NCBI GenBank assembly: GCA_019416285.1
Contig: DXXM01000005.1
Location: 1-64,000 of the forward strand
DNA from: Bacteroidales bacterium
GTDB lineage: Bacteria; Bacteroidota; Bacteroidia; Bacteroidales; Muribaculaceae
Direction: 5' to 3'
DNA: 64,000 bases
The translations under genes were made by a program, and so were the position numbers. Under the pieces are notes generated by a model, which saw only the letters and a program-made list of their open reading frames with translations, was not told the origin of the DNA and did no database searches. Numbering within the stretch: the first letter of the stretch is position 1; the number at the start of each line of letters is the position of its first letter. Shown piece by piece: positions 30,726 to 40,200 of this stretch.

Positions 30726-32525
30726 CTATTCCTTAACCACAAACTGGTCGGCGGTAAATTCTTTGCTCCAGTTGGTGTCGGCGGCGAAGGCAGACTTCAT
30801 GGCCTCGTCTCTGACAATCACCTTGAGATTGGTCGTCGAGCCAAAGATCAGTGCGCTGGTGAGGGTCGGCACGACCGTGGTCTCCGAGAGGTCGATGGTT
30901 GTCAGCTTGGGTATTGTTGTCTGTTCGATAGCGTTGCGATGGATAGTGCCGACATCGCCCCGGTATTTCAACTCGGTGAGTTCGGGCATGTCAGAGATTA
31001 ACTGGTCGGAGAGACCGAAAGAGCCGGGAAGACTTAGCTTGGTGATTGCCGTATTGTCGAAGAAGTCGCCGCCGCAGTCTGTCTGAGGAGCGACATTGTC
31101 GGGAACAACGAGCTCGCCGGTGAGACCTGAACCCTTAAATGCTCCCTGCCAGATTTTACACTCCACACCGTCGGAGGGCCATTTAATCTCGGTGAGACTT
31201 GCGCAGCCATTGAAGGCACTGCCCCATATAACGGTGCACGAGGATAAATCGATACTTGTTAGGGCTGTGTTCTGAAACGCAGCGAAATTTACGGCAGTGA
31301 TATTGCTTAAATCGATTGACTGCAGATTGACGCAGTTCTGGAATTTATATGCACTTATACTATTTACGGAGGCTGGCAGAATAATAGCCGTCAGGCCGGT
31401 TGCAGCCAGTGAAGGGTCAGCATTGCCGAAGGTGGGAGGCGTATTATAATATGTAAGTTCAGCTCCCGAGAGGTCTACCGTCATTTCTGCGTCTTTGCCC
31501 TCGCCGGTGGAGAGGAAATCGACCAGTGCCTGAAGGTCGTCCTGACCATAGGAGCCTGTGAATTTGACTGTGAGGCCTTTGGCCGTGCCTACATGGTTGG
31601 TGAGGAATGTGGAGAGGTCTTCGGTACTTGAGCTGTCAAAGGTCGCAGGGTACTCGGTGGATGTATTTTCTGACCACTCTTTGTCGACAGCCACGACAAA
31701 CGACATGTCGGCGAGAGTTTCAAGGCTGCGGAAGGTGCCGTTGAATACCGTCGAGCGGTTGGCGCGGAATGAGACATTGTCGATGGTCATCTCCGGACAC
31801 TCACGGTCTTTCTCAGCATGGTAGTAGCCCAGAGTAGCCGTTGTCATCATGGCCTCGGATGCGGGAGCAAGCATGAAGCACTTCATGATGGTGCCCGTAT
31901 TCTCTGTGGCAGTGGCGGTGAAACTGAGAGCGACAGCTGTTGTGCCGGTGCCGACGGAGGGGGTGTAGGTGTCGCTCAGGATATTATAGGTATAATTGGT
32001 GCGACCGAATGACAGTCTGGCAATGTCGCCCTCGCCTAAGGTTCCCGTTTCGTTGACCACGAGTTTGGCCACCGCGTGTTTGAGTTCAAGCTGCGCCGGA
32101 GTGCCGTCGGGCCTGAAACCTGTCTTGCGGGCGGCAAACGCTATGCCTGGTGTCGTGGTGTTTTCGTCAGCATAGCTGATTGTCTCGGGATTCTCCTGAG
32201 TGTAGCTCGCATTGTCGTCGGCCCAGACAGCTATGTCATAAGTCTTTTTCGAATCCATCTCCACGCTGAAGGAGAAGCTGTTGTCCTGCGGGGTGGCGCT
32301 GACGGTATTCCACGACCCGCTGCCTTGTTCTCTGTAGAAAAGGAGAGCTCTGACGGGGAGTTCAGCGTCGCCGGTACCGGCGCGCGAAACCGGCGACGGA
32401 TCAAACGAAGCGGTGAACGACTGCATGCAGTCGGAGGAGGGGCTGAGCGTGGCGGCATCGTCGCTGCAGGCTGTGGCGGCAAGCAGGCCCAAGGCCGCGG
32501 CCGCAAGTATTCTGATTGTCTTCAT
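30726..32525 (-). CDS. Fimbrillin-like (DUF6562) lipoprotein with leucine-rich repeats
   Basis: A 599-residue surface lipoprotein. Lipobox A-T-A-C near residue 20; N-terminal fimbrillin-like beta domain (about 35-270; K-T-Y-D-I-A-V-W-A-D, L-E-L-K-H-A-V-A-K-L-V-V); a C-terminal region (about 300-590) of BspA/Treponema-type leucine-rich repeats (L-T-A-I-I-L-P-A-S-V-N-S-I, L-Q-S-I-D-L-S-N-I, L-T-S-I-D-L-S-S-C, L-T-E-I-K-W). Fusion of a fimbrial-type anchor to an LRR adhesive domain suggests a surface adhesin. It is the last of three tandem lipoprotein genes, only 12 bp after the previous stop. Confidence 0.75.
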   Translation of the reverse strand: MKTIRILAAAALGLLAATACSDDAATLSPSSDCMQSFTASFDPSPVSRAGTGDAELPVRALLFYREQGSGSWNTVSATPQDNSFSFSVEMDSKKTYDIAVWADDNASYTQENPETISYADENTTTPGIAFAARKTGFRPDGTPAQLELKHAVAKLVVNETGTLGEGDIARLSFGRTNYTYNILSDTYTPSVGTGTTAVALSFTATATENTGTIMKCFMLAPASEAMMTTATLGYYHAEKDRECPEMTIDNVSFRANRSTVFNGTFRSLETLADMSFVVAVDKEWSENTSTEYPATFDSSSTEDLSTFLTNHVGTAKGLTVKFTGSYGQDDLQALVDFLSTGEGKDAEMTVDLSGAELTYYNTPPTFGNADPSLAATGLTAIILPASVNSISAYKFQNCVNLQSIDLSNITAVNFAAFQNTALTSIDLSSCTVIWGSAFNGCASLTEIKWPSDGVECKIWQGAFKGSGLTGELVVPDNVAPQTDCGGDFFDNTAITKLSLPGSFGLSDQLISDMPELTELKYRGDVGTIHRNAIEQTTIPKLTTIDLSETTVVPTLTSALIFGSTTNLKVIVRDEAMKSAFAADTNWSKEFTADQFVVKE

Positions 32526-32537
32526 AGTCCGGATCTG

Positions 32538-33476
32538 TTAAAAATCGGTATTATCGTCGCTCCACGACGTGTCGAGCTGAGCCGCGAACTGCTGGCTGAC
32601 GCCGGTGTGGATTCTGGTGACATCGCCGCGGATGACGGTGCGGCAGTTGGGGCGCAGAGGCACGTTTGGAACTTCGAGAGAGAACTTGCCGAGATTGCTG
32701 CCGCTTTTAACATACTCGATTGTGATGTCGAGCGTCTGTCCGTCGGATGGAACAAGAACATAGGCTGTAAGCACGGTGCCTTTGAGATTGGTTTCAGAGA
32801 TTACCTCGCCGATACGGATTGGATCCTGCTGTTCATCGATAGCTTCAGTAGTGCCTGTGACTACATCATACTTATATCTGTAGCCACGTATATCGTTGTT
32901 TTCGATTGCAACGTTATCACCCTGGTTCAAGCCCTGTTCGCCGGTATGCTCAAGGTCTATGCGGGCCACGGCATATTTCAGCTCCATGTTCACCGTGCTG
33001 CCATCGAGCACATTGATGTCCTTGCTGCCGGCCCAGGCGATATAGCCGGGTTTGAGCTGCACATTGCGCAGGTCGACGCCCCCTTTTTTGTGACTCGATT
33101 CCATATTGTCATAATAAGGATGCTCCATCTCAGAATAATCCGCCATTACCCAGGCGGCAATGCGGTAGTCCTTTTCTTTAGAGAGATCGGTGATCCGGAA
33201 GGTGAAGGTGCCGTCGGCGCCTACCTCGGCAAATTTCTGCTCTTCTCCGTGGAGGACGTAGGTGCCGTCGTCTTTTTTCTCGAAAACGCCGAAATGACAG
33301 GTTTTGGGCACTTCGTTGTCCTCTGCGGCACGCGAGACAATGCCGGCATCGACATTTACCTTCACGGTCAGCGACTGCGTGCCGTCGCTGCCGTGGAGAC
33401 CGTCGGTATCGCTTGAGCATGCTCCGAGAAGCAGGAGCGAGAGGCTCAGGGCGAATGTGTTGATTGGTTTGTTCAT
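32538..33476 (-). CDS. Fimbrillin-like (DUF6562) lipoprotein
   Basis: A 312-residue lipoprotein with signal peptide and lipobox L-G-A-C near residue 19. The body is a beta sandwich with Y-R-I-A-A-W-V near residue 110 and M-E-L-K-Y-A-V-A-R-I-D-L-E-H-T-G near 165, the same central motif as in the following gene, and ends with L-D-T-S-W-S-D-D. The ATG at 33476 is used because it starts the signal peptide; a longer frame to 33695 adds low-complexity residues antisense to nothing sensible. Middle gene of the trio; probably a subunit or minor component of a surface fibre. Confidence 0.72.
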   Translation of the reverse strand: MNKPINTFALSLSLLLLGACSSDTDGLHGSDGTQSLTVKVNVDAGIVSRAAEDNEVPKTCHFGVFEKKDDGTYVLHGEEQKFAEVGADGTFTFRITDLSKEKDYRIAAWVMADYSEMEHPYYDNMESSHKKGGVDLRNVQLKPGYIAWAGSKDINVLDGSTVNMELKYAVARIDLEHTGEQGLNQGDNVAIENNDIRGYRYKYDVVTGTTEAIDEQQDPIRIGEVISETNLKGTVLTAYVLVPSDGQTLDITIEYVKSGSNLGKFSLEVPNVPLRPNCRTVIRGDVTRIHTGVSQQFAAQLDTSWSDDNTDF

Positions 33477-33522
33477 AAATTTTATTTGTTTGATAATGAT
33501 TATATTCAGCCTGGGAGATTGT

Positions 33523-34455
33523 CTAAAAATCAATGATGATGTCCTTGCCCCACGAGGTATCGATGGTGATGCCGCCGCCCGCTGCGGAGCCGGTGAGCAG
33601 GGAGCCGCTGACGGTGGTGGTGTAGCCACGGCGGTAGTTGACGCGCACGCCGCTGACCGAGCGCACCGTGCGGCCTGTGCTGTCGATGAACGCAATGGTC
33701 AGACGCACGAAGGATTCACTGCCGTTGGTGAGCACGAAATCCGATCCCACTGTCATCAGTCCGTCGGGTCCGGCAACGGGAGTGAAGCTGTAGCTCACAC
33801 CTGTTGCCGAATCATTCGGCCTGCCGGTGACAACATTAAACGACGACGGGAGAAACTGCTCGTAGGCGATGCGGGCTGTGAGCTCTTCAAGCGGAGGATA
33901 GTCGGACGGAAAGAGGCGCGACAGCTCGCGGTACCGCTCCGCATCGGTGGTGACTATCCGGTAACGTGCCATGGGGCGCACCAGGGGTACCCTGACGGTA
34001 GTTCCGGAACGCTGCAGCTCGACCTCTGCCGAAAAATAGGCCGCATCGCGGGCCTCAGGATCGGCGATATAATCTCCGGTACGCAGGAGGACGGAGGTCA
34101 TCAGCGTGTTGTCGTAGCAATGGTGGCCGAGCGACGGCGTGGTGCGGTCGGTCCATATCTTTACGCGATATTTGCCAGGTGGCAGGTCTGCGGTATAGAC
34201 AAAGGAACTGTCGCTGTCCAGGACCGGGGCGAAAACCCGGCGGTGGACAGTGAGGCCATGCACGTCGTCGATTTCTACGGTGGCCCGCAGCACAAGGGCG
34301 TTGCCGCGGCTATAGGGGGGCATCGTGCCTGAAGGGAGGGAGAGCTCTAAGCGCAATGAAGACTCCGGACTCTCCGCATGGTCGTCGCGGGAGCACGAAC
34401 TCAGGAGCAGGCCGAGGCCGAGGGCGATGTTTATGAGAAATGTGATGATACGCAT
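33523..34455 (-). CDS. Fimbrillin-like (DUF6562) lipoprotein, first gene of the trio
   Basis: A 310-residue lipoprotein: signal peptide M-R-I-I-T-F-L-I-N-I-A-L-G-L-G-L-L-L-S-S-C with Cys21 as lipidation site. The beta domain shows the family motif Y-R-V-K-I-W-T-D followed by C-Y-D-N-T-L-M-T and ends with I-D-T-S-W-G-K-D, matching the tail of the second paralogue. Start 34455 is fixed by the signal peptide. A minus-strand -7 box TACTTTTG (34554-34547) lies 91 bases upstream. Divergent from the AraC-type regulator, which probably controls it. Confidence 0.72.
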   Translation of the reverse strand: MRIITFLINIALGLGLLLSSCSRDDHAESPESSLRLELSLPSGTMPPYSRGNALVLRATVEIDDVHGLTVHRRVFAPVLDSDSSFVYTADLPPGKYRVKIWTDRTTPSLGHHCYDNTLMTSVLLRTGDYIADPEARDAAYFSAEVELQRSGTTVRVPLVRPMARYRIVTTDAERYRELSRLFPSDYPPLEELTARIAYEQFLPSSFNVVTGRPNDSATGVSYSFTPVAGPDGLMTVGSDFVLTNGSESFVRLTIAFIDSTGRTVRSVSGVRVNYRRGYTTTVSGSLLTGSAAGGGITIDTSWGKDIIIDF

Positions 34456-34546
34456 TTTCCGGTGATGGATGGAGAGGGCGGGAGCTGTTTTTTCATGCAA
34501 AGTTGGTGGAAACAGACGTAAAAACCGTTGTAAAAACATCAATTTA

Positions 34547-34554
34547 CAAAAGTA
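34547..34554 (-). promoter_or_regulatory. Promoter -7 box of the fimbrillin-like operon
   Basis: Minus-strand TACTTTTG matches TAnnTTTG; the leader would be about 85 bases. No TTTG at the usual distance, suggesting dependence on an activator. Confidence 0.5.
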
Positions 34555-34611
34555 CAATACAACTTTTACGATTCTGCAACGGCGGCAAAGTCACCGCAGA
34601 GCGATATTTTG

Positions 34612-34619
34612 TAAATTTG
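34612..34619 (+). promoter_or_regulatory. Promoter -7 box of the AraC-type gene
   Basis: TAAATTTG ends three bases before the ATG at 34623, so the mRNA would be leaderless or nearly so. No -33 TTTG. Confidence 0.5.
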
Positions 34620-34622
34620 CGT

Positions 34623-35726
34623 ATGATTCAAACCCTCTACCACGACGTCATACTTGCCGGGTGGGTGACATGCCTCGTACTCGGCGTGTGCCTGCTTGCG
34701 GGGCGGCTGCCACACCGTCCGGTCTTTGCCACTTACGCCCGCAGCCGCAACATCCTCGGCATCGCCTACATTATCTTCGGTCTGGCCATTGCGCAATTCA
34801 CCCTTTTCAACCTGCGCGTCACGGCGCCGGCCATAGCCGTGTCGCTTCCGCTGACCTATTATTATCTTGAAGGGATACTCTTCGGGATGTCGTTCTCGTC
34901 GCTTCTGGACAAAAACTATATCTGCCGGCGGCAGCTCACCGTCGATTTCGGCTTTTATGCCGGATTTCTTGTGGTAAACTGGGGCGCTGTCGCAGCAGAT
35001 GTGTGCATGGGCGGACCGACGGGTGCCCTGTGGGGCACGGTGCTCCACATCATCGCCGCCGCATGGTTTTTCATCGCCGCGAGCGCGATTTCGTGGCGTT
35101 TTTTCAGAATCTACCGCACCACGATGCGCAAGCTCAACAACTATTATGCTGACAATGCCATCGACAGTTTTGTACGCTGGCTCAACAAGAGCGTCTACGG
35201 CATTGTTTTCTGCGGTCTTTCGGGTGCTTTACTCGCTTTCGCACCCATACAGTTCAACTGCGTGTTCATGTCGGTGGGTATCGTGATGTTCATCTATATT
35301 TTCTCGTCGTTTCAGAACTATATACTCAACTATGAATCCGTGGAGCGGACAACGGAGGATGATGAAACAGTCCCCGCTCCAGAAGAATCCGCAAACGATC
35401 TCGCTATGGCTGTGGAACGCTGGGTGGCCGGGAAGAACTATCTGCAGACGGGGCTCACGATGGCCGATTTAGCGCAGGCAGCAGGCACAAACCGCACATA
35501 TATCTCGGCATTCATCAACTCGCATTACAACTGCTCCTTCCGCGACTGGATAAACTCGCTGCGAATGAAGCATGCCAAGAATCTGCTGCTCAGCCAGAAA
35601 CAGATGACAGTCGAAAAGATAGCCTTAGCCTCGGGTTTCACCTCGGCTTCATATTTCTGCAAGCAGTTCGCGCAGCGTGAGGGATGCACGCCAAGTGATT
35701 ATCGCCTGAGAAACACTTCTCTTTGA
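34623..35726 (+). CDS. Membrane-bound AraC-family regulator
   Basis: A 367-residue protein with six or seven TM helices in residues 8-240 (for example V-I-L-A-G-W-V-T-C-L-V-L-G-V-C-L-L, I-L-G-I-A-Y-I-I-F-G-L-A-I-A) and a C-terminal AraC DNA-binding domain (about 270-365; T-M-A-D-L-A-Q-A-A-G-T-N-R-T-Y-I-S-A-F-I-N, then V-E-K-I-A-L-A-S-G-F-T-S-A-S-Y-F-C-K-Q-F). Bacteroidetes often encode such membrane regulators beside surface-structure operons. It is divergent from the fimbrillin-like trio with 167 bp between starts. I use the ATG at 34623, after the promoter, not the longer frame to 34503 that would overlap the neighbouring promoter. Confidence 0.85.
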   Translation: MIQTLYHDVILAGWVTCLVLGVCLLAGRLPHRPVFATYARSRNILGIAYIIFGLAIAQFTLFNLRVTAPAIAVSLPLTYYYLEGILFGMSFSSLLDKNYICRRQLTVDFGFYAGFLVVNWGAVAADVCMGGPTGALWGTVLHIIAAAWFFIAASAISWRFFRIYRTTMRKLNNYYADNAIDSFVRWLNKSVYGIVFCGLSGALLAFAPIQFNCVFMSVGIVMFIYIFSSFQNYILNYESVERTTEDDETVPAPEESANDLAMAVERWVAGKNYLQTGLTMADLAQAAGTNRTYISAFINSHYNCSFRDWINSLRMKHAKNLLLSQKQMTVEKIALASGFTSASYFCKQFAQREGCTPSDYRLRNTSL

Positions 35727-35757
35727 GTCGGTAAGCAAAAATATCATTTTTATTTCG

Positions 35758-35765
35758 TATTTTTG
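35758..35765 (+). promoter_or_regulatory. dnaE promoter -7 box
   Basis: TATTTTTG matches the consensus, 33 bases before the ATG. No clear -33 box. Confidence 0.5.
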
Positions 35766-35798
35766 CATACATAACACATCACAACACACCACCAATCA

Positions 35799-38700
35799 AT
35801 GCAACAGTTCGTACATCTTCATGTGCACAGTCAGTATTCGCTGCTTGACGGGCAGGCTTCGGTGACGGGGCTTGTCGACAAGGCGTTTGAGCTCGGGATG
35901 CCGGGTTTCGCCCTCACTGACCACGGCAACATGTTCGGCATAAAGGAATATTTCAACTATGTCAACAAGCTCAAAGGCAAGTATAAAGGCAAGCTCGCCG
36001 ACCTGAAAAAACGGATTGACGAGGCGCCTGAGGGGGAGGCCGGGAAGCTGCGCGAGGAATTGGCCCCGGAGATGGCGAAGATTGAAAAGAAACTCGCCTT
36101 CAAACCGATATTCGGTTGCGAGATGTATGTGGCCAAGGGCTCGCTGACCGACCGCTCCGACAAGACCGACAAGGGACGCCACCTGGTGGTGATAGCCAAG
36201 AACCTCAAGGGCTACAAGAACCTTATCAAGATAGTGTCGCAGAGCCACACGGAGGGCTTCTACCACCATCCGCGAACCGACAAGGCCGCGCTTGCCGCCC
36301 ACCACGAGGGCCTGATTGTGAGCTCCGCCTGTCTCGGCGGCGAGATTCCGCGCCTCATAGCCGAGGGGAATCTGGCGGAGGCCGAGAAGCAGGTGCTGTG
36401 GTTCAAGGAGACTTTCGGCGACGACTACTATATCGAGCTCCAGCGCCACAAGACCGACCGTCCCGGCGGAAACCGCGACACATACGTCGAGCAGGAGAAG
36501 GTCAACCCCGTGCTCATCGACCTTGCGCGCAAACACGGCATTAAAATCATAGCTACCAATGACTCCCACTTCATAAACGCAGAGGATGCCGAGGCCCACG
36601 ACCGCCTCATCTGTATCTCGACCAACAACTATGTGGCCGACCCCGACCGCATGCGTTACACGAAGCAGGAATGGTTCAAGTCGCAGGAGGAGATGGCCGC
36701 CATTTTCCCCGATCTGCCCGAGGCGCTCGAAAACACTCTCGAAATCCTCGACAAAGTCGAGGTATATTCGATTGACCATCCGCCCATCATGCCCTTCTTC
36801 GAGATTCCGGCCGATTTCGGCACCGAGGCGGAATACCGCAGCCGCATCACCGAGCAGGAGCTATTCGACGAGTTCACCCGCGACGAAAACGGCAACGTGG
36901 TGCTCTCACCCGAGGCCGCGCAGAAGAAAATCGACAAGCTCGGAGGCTACGACAAGCTCTACCGCATAAAATTCGAGGCCGACTATCTCTCCAAACTCGC
37001 CTACGAGGGCGCGGAGCGACGCTACGGTTCCCCGCTCACTCCCGAACTCGAGGAGCGCATCCGCTTCGAGCTCTACATCATGAAAACGATGGGTTTCCCG
37101 GGCTACTTCCTCATCGTGCAGGACTTCATCAATGTGGCGCGCCACAAACTCGGTGTAAGCGTAGGCCCCGGCCGTGGTTCGGCCGCCGGAAGCGTGGTGG
37201 CCTACTGCCTCGGCATCACCCAGGTAGATCCCATCAAGTATGACCTCCTTTTCGAGCGATTCCTCAACCCTGACCGAATCTCACTCCCCGATATCGACGT
37301 GGACTTCGACGACGACGGTCGCGCCGATGTGCTTCACTACGTCACCGAGCGCTACGGCGAGGACAATGTGGCCCACATCATCACCTTCGGCACCATGGCC
37401 GCGAAGTCGGCCATCAAGGATGTGGCACGTGTCGAGCAGCTGCCTCTCGCTGAGAGCAACCGCATAGCCAACCTCGTGCCCAAGCGTATGCCCGACGGTC
37501 CTGACGGCAAGACGCTAAAGACCAATCTCAAGAACTGCTACCAGTATGTGCCCGAGTTCGCCACCGAGCTGAACTCGAGCAACTATCTCATACGCGAGAC
37601 CCTCGAATATGCCCGCCGTCTCGAGGGCAACGTCCGCAACACCGGCGTGCATGCCTGCGGCGTCATCATCTGCCGCGACCCGATTTCCGACTGGGTGCCC
37701 GTGGCCACGGCCGTCGACAAGAGCGTCGACTCGAAGGAGAACGACAAGATGATAGTGACCCAGTATGAAGGCTCCATCATCGAGGACACCGGCCTCATCA
37801 AGATGGACTTCCTCGGTCTCAAGACCCTCTCCATCATCAAGGAAGCCATCTCCAATATCAAGCAGACCTGCGGAATCGACGTCGACATCGACTCAATCGA
37901 CATCAACGACCCCAAGACCTACGAGCTTTACAGCCAGGGCAACACTGTGGGTACATTCCAGTTCGAGTCCGCCGGCATGCAGAAATATCTCCGCGAGCTC
38001 CAGCCATCGACCTTCGAGGACCTCATAGCCATGAACGCCCTCTACCGTCCGGGCCCTATGGACTATATCCCCGACTTCATCGCCCGAAAACACGGACGCA
38101 GCCCCATCACCTACGATATTCCCATCATGGAGAAGTATCTCAAGGATACCTACGGTGTGACGGTCTATCAGGAGCAGGTCATGCTTCTGTCGCGTCTGCT
38201 CGCCAACTTCACCCGCGGCCAGAGCGACACGCTGCGTAAGGCGATGGGTAAGAAGCTCATCGACAAGATGAACGAGCTCAAGGGACTCTTCCTGAAGGGA
38301 GGACAGGCCAACGGCCATGACCCGAAGGTGCTCGAAAAAATCTGGGCCGACTGGGAGAAGTTCGCCTCCTACGCCTTCAACAAGTCGCACGCCACCTGCT
38401 ACTCCTGGGTTGCCTTTCAGACCGCATGGCTCAAGGCCAACTACCCGTCGGAATACATGGCGGCCGTGCTCACCCGCAACCGCTCCGACATCAACAAGCT
38501 TACGGGCTTCATGGACGAGTGCAAGCGCATGAAAATCCCTGTGCTCGGACCCGATATCAACGAAAGTTTCGTGGAATTCGGTGTCAACTCCCACGGCGAC
38601 ATCCGCTTCGGACTCGCGGCCATCAAGGGTGTGGGCGAGAATGTGGTAAAGGCCATCATCGCCGAGCGCAACGAGCACGGGCCCTTCGAGTCAATCTACG

Positions 38701-39608
38701 ATTTCGTGGAGCGCGTACCATCGTCGGCCATCAACCGCCGCGTGTTCGAGAATCTTGTCTACGCCGGAGCCTTCGACTCATTCGAGGGTGTCAAGCGCGA
38801 GGATTTCTTCTATGAGAATCCCCGCGGCGAGGTTTACACCGAAACTCTCGTGCGCTACGGACAGGCTTTCCAGAACGATAAACACAACGCCGCCATGTCG
38901 CTCTTCGGCGACGATGTGGAGATGACCACCGCCGGCCGTCCGCCGCTCGTACCGCAGAAGGAGTGGGCCGCGGCAGTGCGCCTGGAGCGTGAGCGCGAGC
39001 TCGTCGGGATGTATCTCTCGGCCCATCCGCTCGACCCCTTCTACATGGAGCTGACCTACGGCACATGCACCGTGAAGGGCTACAACGAGTTTGAGCCCGT
39101 GGAAGGCGTGGAGCTGACTTTCGGCGGCATGGTGGTCGAGTTCACGAGCCGTCCGGCCAAAAACGGCGGTCAGTTCGGCATACTGAAAATCGAGGACTAC
39201 ACCGGAAGCGCCGAGTTCATGCTATTCGGACAGAATTACATCGATTTCCATAACTACGGTGTGCCCGGCACGCCGATACTCATCCGCGGCCGCTATGAGA
39301 AGCGTTTCGCCACCTCGCCCCTGCGCTTCAACATATTCAGTATCTCGCTGCTAAGTCAGGCCAAGGGGACGCTCGTGCGCTCCATCACCATAGACTTGCC
39401 TTCGGACAAGGTGACACGGCATATCCGGGAGCTCATCGAGGAGGAAATCAAGCGCGAGCCCGACCCGCAGGGCGAGCTGAATTTCCGCATCTTCGACCCC
39501 GGCATCAACCGCTCGCTCCACCTGCGCTCCAACCGCCATATCCCCATCTCCCGCAAACTCGTCGAAACCCTTGAGGAAGAGGATATAAACTTCACAATCA
39601 ATGACTGA
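35799..39608 (+). CDS. dnaE: DNA polymerase III alpha subunit
   Basis: A 1269-residue replicative polymerase. The N-terminal PHP domain starts H-V-H-S-Q-Y-S-L-L-D-G at residue 6 with further metal-type residues (D-H-G-N near 48). The polymerase core has G-P-G-R-G-S-A-A-G-S (about 457-466) and the catalytic aspartates in P-D-I-D-V-D-F (about 499-505). Helix-hairpin-helix and OB-fold regions follow (G-E-N-V-V-K-A-I; an OB strand F-T-S-R-P-A-K-N-G-G-Q-F-G-I-L near 1115). Length fits Bacteroidetes DnaE. It stands alone downstream of the AraC gene (72 bp) and upstream of trxA, each with its own promoter. Confidence 0.97.
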   Translation: MQQFVHLHVHSQYSLLDGQASVTGLVDKAFELGMPGFALTDHGNMFGIKEYFNYVNKLKGKYKGKLADLKKRIDEAPEGEAGKLREELAPEMAKIEKKLAFKPIFGCEMYVAKGSLTDRSDKTDKGRHLVVIAKNLKGYKNLIKIVSQSHTEGFYHHPRTDKAALAAHHEGLIVSSACLGGEIPRLIAEGNLAEAEKQVLWFKETFGDDYYIELQRHKTDRPGGNRDTYVEQEKVNPVLIDLARKHGIKIIATNDSHFINAEDAEAHDRLICISTNNYVADPDRMRYTKQEWFKSQEEMAAIFPDLPEALENTLEILDKVEVYSIDHPPIMPFFEIPADFGTEAEYRSRITEQELFDEFTRDENGNVVLSPEAAQKKIDKLGGYDKLYRIKFEADYLSKLAYEGAERRYGSPLTPELEERIRFELYIMKTMGFPGYFLIVQDFINVARHKLGVSVGPGRGSAAGSVVAYCLGITQVDPIKYDLLFERFLNPDRISLPDIDVDFDDDGRADVLHYVTERYGEDNVAHIITFGTMAAKSAIKDVARVEQLPLAESNRIANLVPKRMPDGPDGKTLKTNLKNCYQYVPEFATELNSSNYLIRETLEYARRLEGNVRNTGVHACGVIICRDPISDWVPVATAVDKSVDSKENDKMIVTQYEGSIIEDTGLIKMDFLGLKTLSIIKEAISNIKQTCGIDVDIDSIDINDPKTYELYSQGNTVGTFQFESAGMQKYLRELQPSTFEDLIAMNALYRPGPMDYIPDFIARKHGRSPITYDIPIMEKYLKDTYGVTVYQEQVMLLSRLLANFTRGQSDTLRKAMGKKLIDKMNELKGLFLKGGQANGHDPKVLEKIWADWEKFASYAFNKSHATCYSWVAFQTAWLKANYPSEYMAAVLTRNRSDINKLTGFMDECKRMKIPVLGPDINESFVEFGVNSHGDIRFGLAAIKGVGENVVKAIIAERNEHGPFESIYDFVERVPSSAINRRVFENLVYAGAFDSFEGVKREDFFYENPRGEVYTETLVRYGQAFQNDKHNAAMSLFGDDVEMTTAGRPPLVPQKEWAAAVRLERERELVGMYLSAHPLDPFYMELTYGTCTVKGYNEFEPVEGVELTFGGMVVEFTSRPAKNGGQFGILKIEDYTGSAEFMLFGQNYIDFHNYGVPGTPILIRGRYEKRFATSPLRFNIFSISLLSQAKGTLVRSITIDLPSDKVTRHIRELIEEEIKREPDPQGELNFRIFDPGINRSLHLRSNRHIPISRKLVETLEEEDINFTIND

Positions 39609-39675
39609 TAATTCCGATTACGCAAATTAATAAATAGTATCGGGTGTTTTTGGGTGATGTTTCGGGAAATTTGTG

Positions 39676-39683
39676 TACTTTTG
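39676..39683 (+). promoter_or_regulatory. trxA promoter
   Basis: TACTTTTG matches the consensus; TTTG at 39649-39652 is 23 bases upstream. The leader would be about 40 bases. Confidence 0.6.
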
Positions 39684-39731
39684 TGACGTGGTAAAAAATA
39701 AACCCGAATAATCATCTTAAAAAATATTATC

Positions 39732-40052
39732 ATGACATTCACTGATCAGAACGTTCACGAAATCATTGCCTCCGGCAAACCCGTTGTTATCGACTTTTGG
39801 GCAACCTGGTGTGGCCCCTGCCAGCGCATGGCTCCCGTTGTCGAGGAACTTGCAGAAGAGTACAAGGACAGCGTAGTTATCGGTAAGTACAATATCGAGG
39901 AGGAGAATGACCTCACTTCGCAGTATCGCATCATGTCTATCCCCACTATTCTTTTTTTCAAGAATGGCGAGCAGGTGCGCGATCTCCGTCTTGCCGGCGC
40001 TCAGCCCAAGGAAAATCTCGAAAATCAGATCAAGAAACTTCTGGCTCTCTGA
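39732..40052 (+). CDS. trxA: Thioredoxin
   Basis: A 106-residue cytosolic thioredoxin. The redox site W-C-G-P-C is at residues 26-30 (Cys27, Cys30); the cis-proline loop M-S-I-P-T-I appears near residue 73, and G-E-Q-V near 84. It reduces disulfides with electrons from thioredoxin reductase, which is not in the window. The N-terminus is short and direct, with no signal peptide. It has its own promoter and a strong terminator. Confidence 0.95.
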   Translation: MTFTDQNVHEIIASGKPVVIDFWATWCGPCQRMAPVVEELAEEYKDSVVIGKYNIEEENDLTSQYRIMSIPTILFFKNGEQVRDLRLAGAQPKENLENQIKKLLAL

Positions 40053-40077
40053 TAAGGAGGTTAGGAATAGTATAGCG

Positions 40078-40111
40078 GCAGGCCCATCCGGTGGATGGGC
40101 CTGCTGTTTTT
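40078..40111 (+). terminator. trxA terminator
   Basis: GCAGGCCCATCC (40078-40089) pairs perfectly with GGATGGGCCTGC (40093-40104) around GGT, followed by TGTTTTT. Confidence 0.92.
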
Positions 40112-40117
40112 GAGTTT

Positions 40118-40200
40118 AAGGGGAGTTGGGGTTGGGTTTAGAGGGGAGTTTGGGTTTGAAGGGGAGTTGGGTTTAGTTGGGTTTAGTTGGGGTTAAAGGG
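40118..40200 (+). repeat. G-rich telomere-like tract
   Basis: Ten runs of three or four G separated by short loops such as AGTT, TT, TTTAGA, TTTGAA and TTTAGTT. The plus strand can form G-quadruplexes. It lies between the trxA terminator and the nonamer array. Confidence 0.75.

Noticed and set aside
32076..33416. 446-codon plus-strand frame through the fimbrillin-like genes
   Set aside because: It crosses the boundary of two lipoprotein genes on the other strand, whose signal peptides and shared motifs are convincing.
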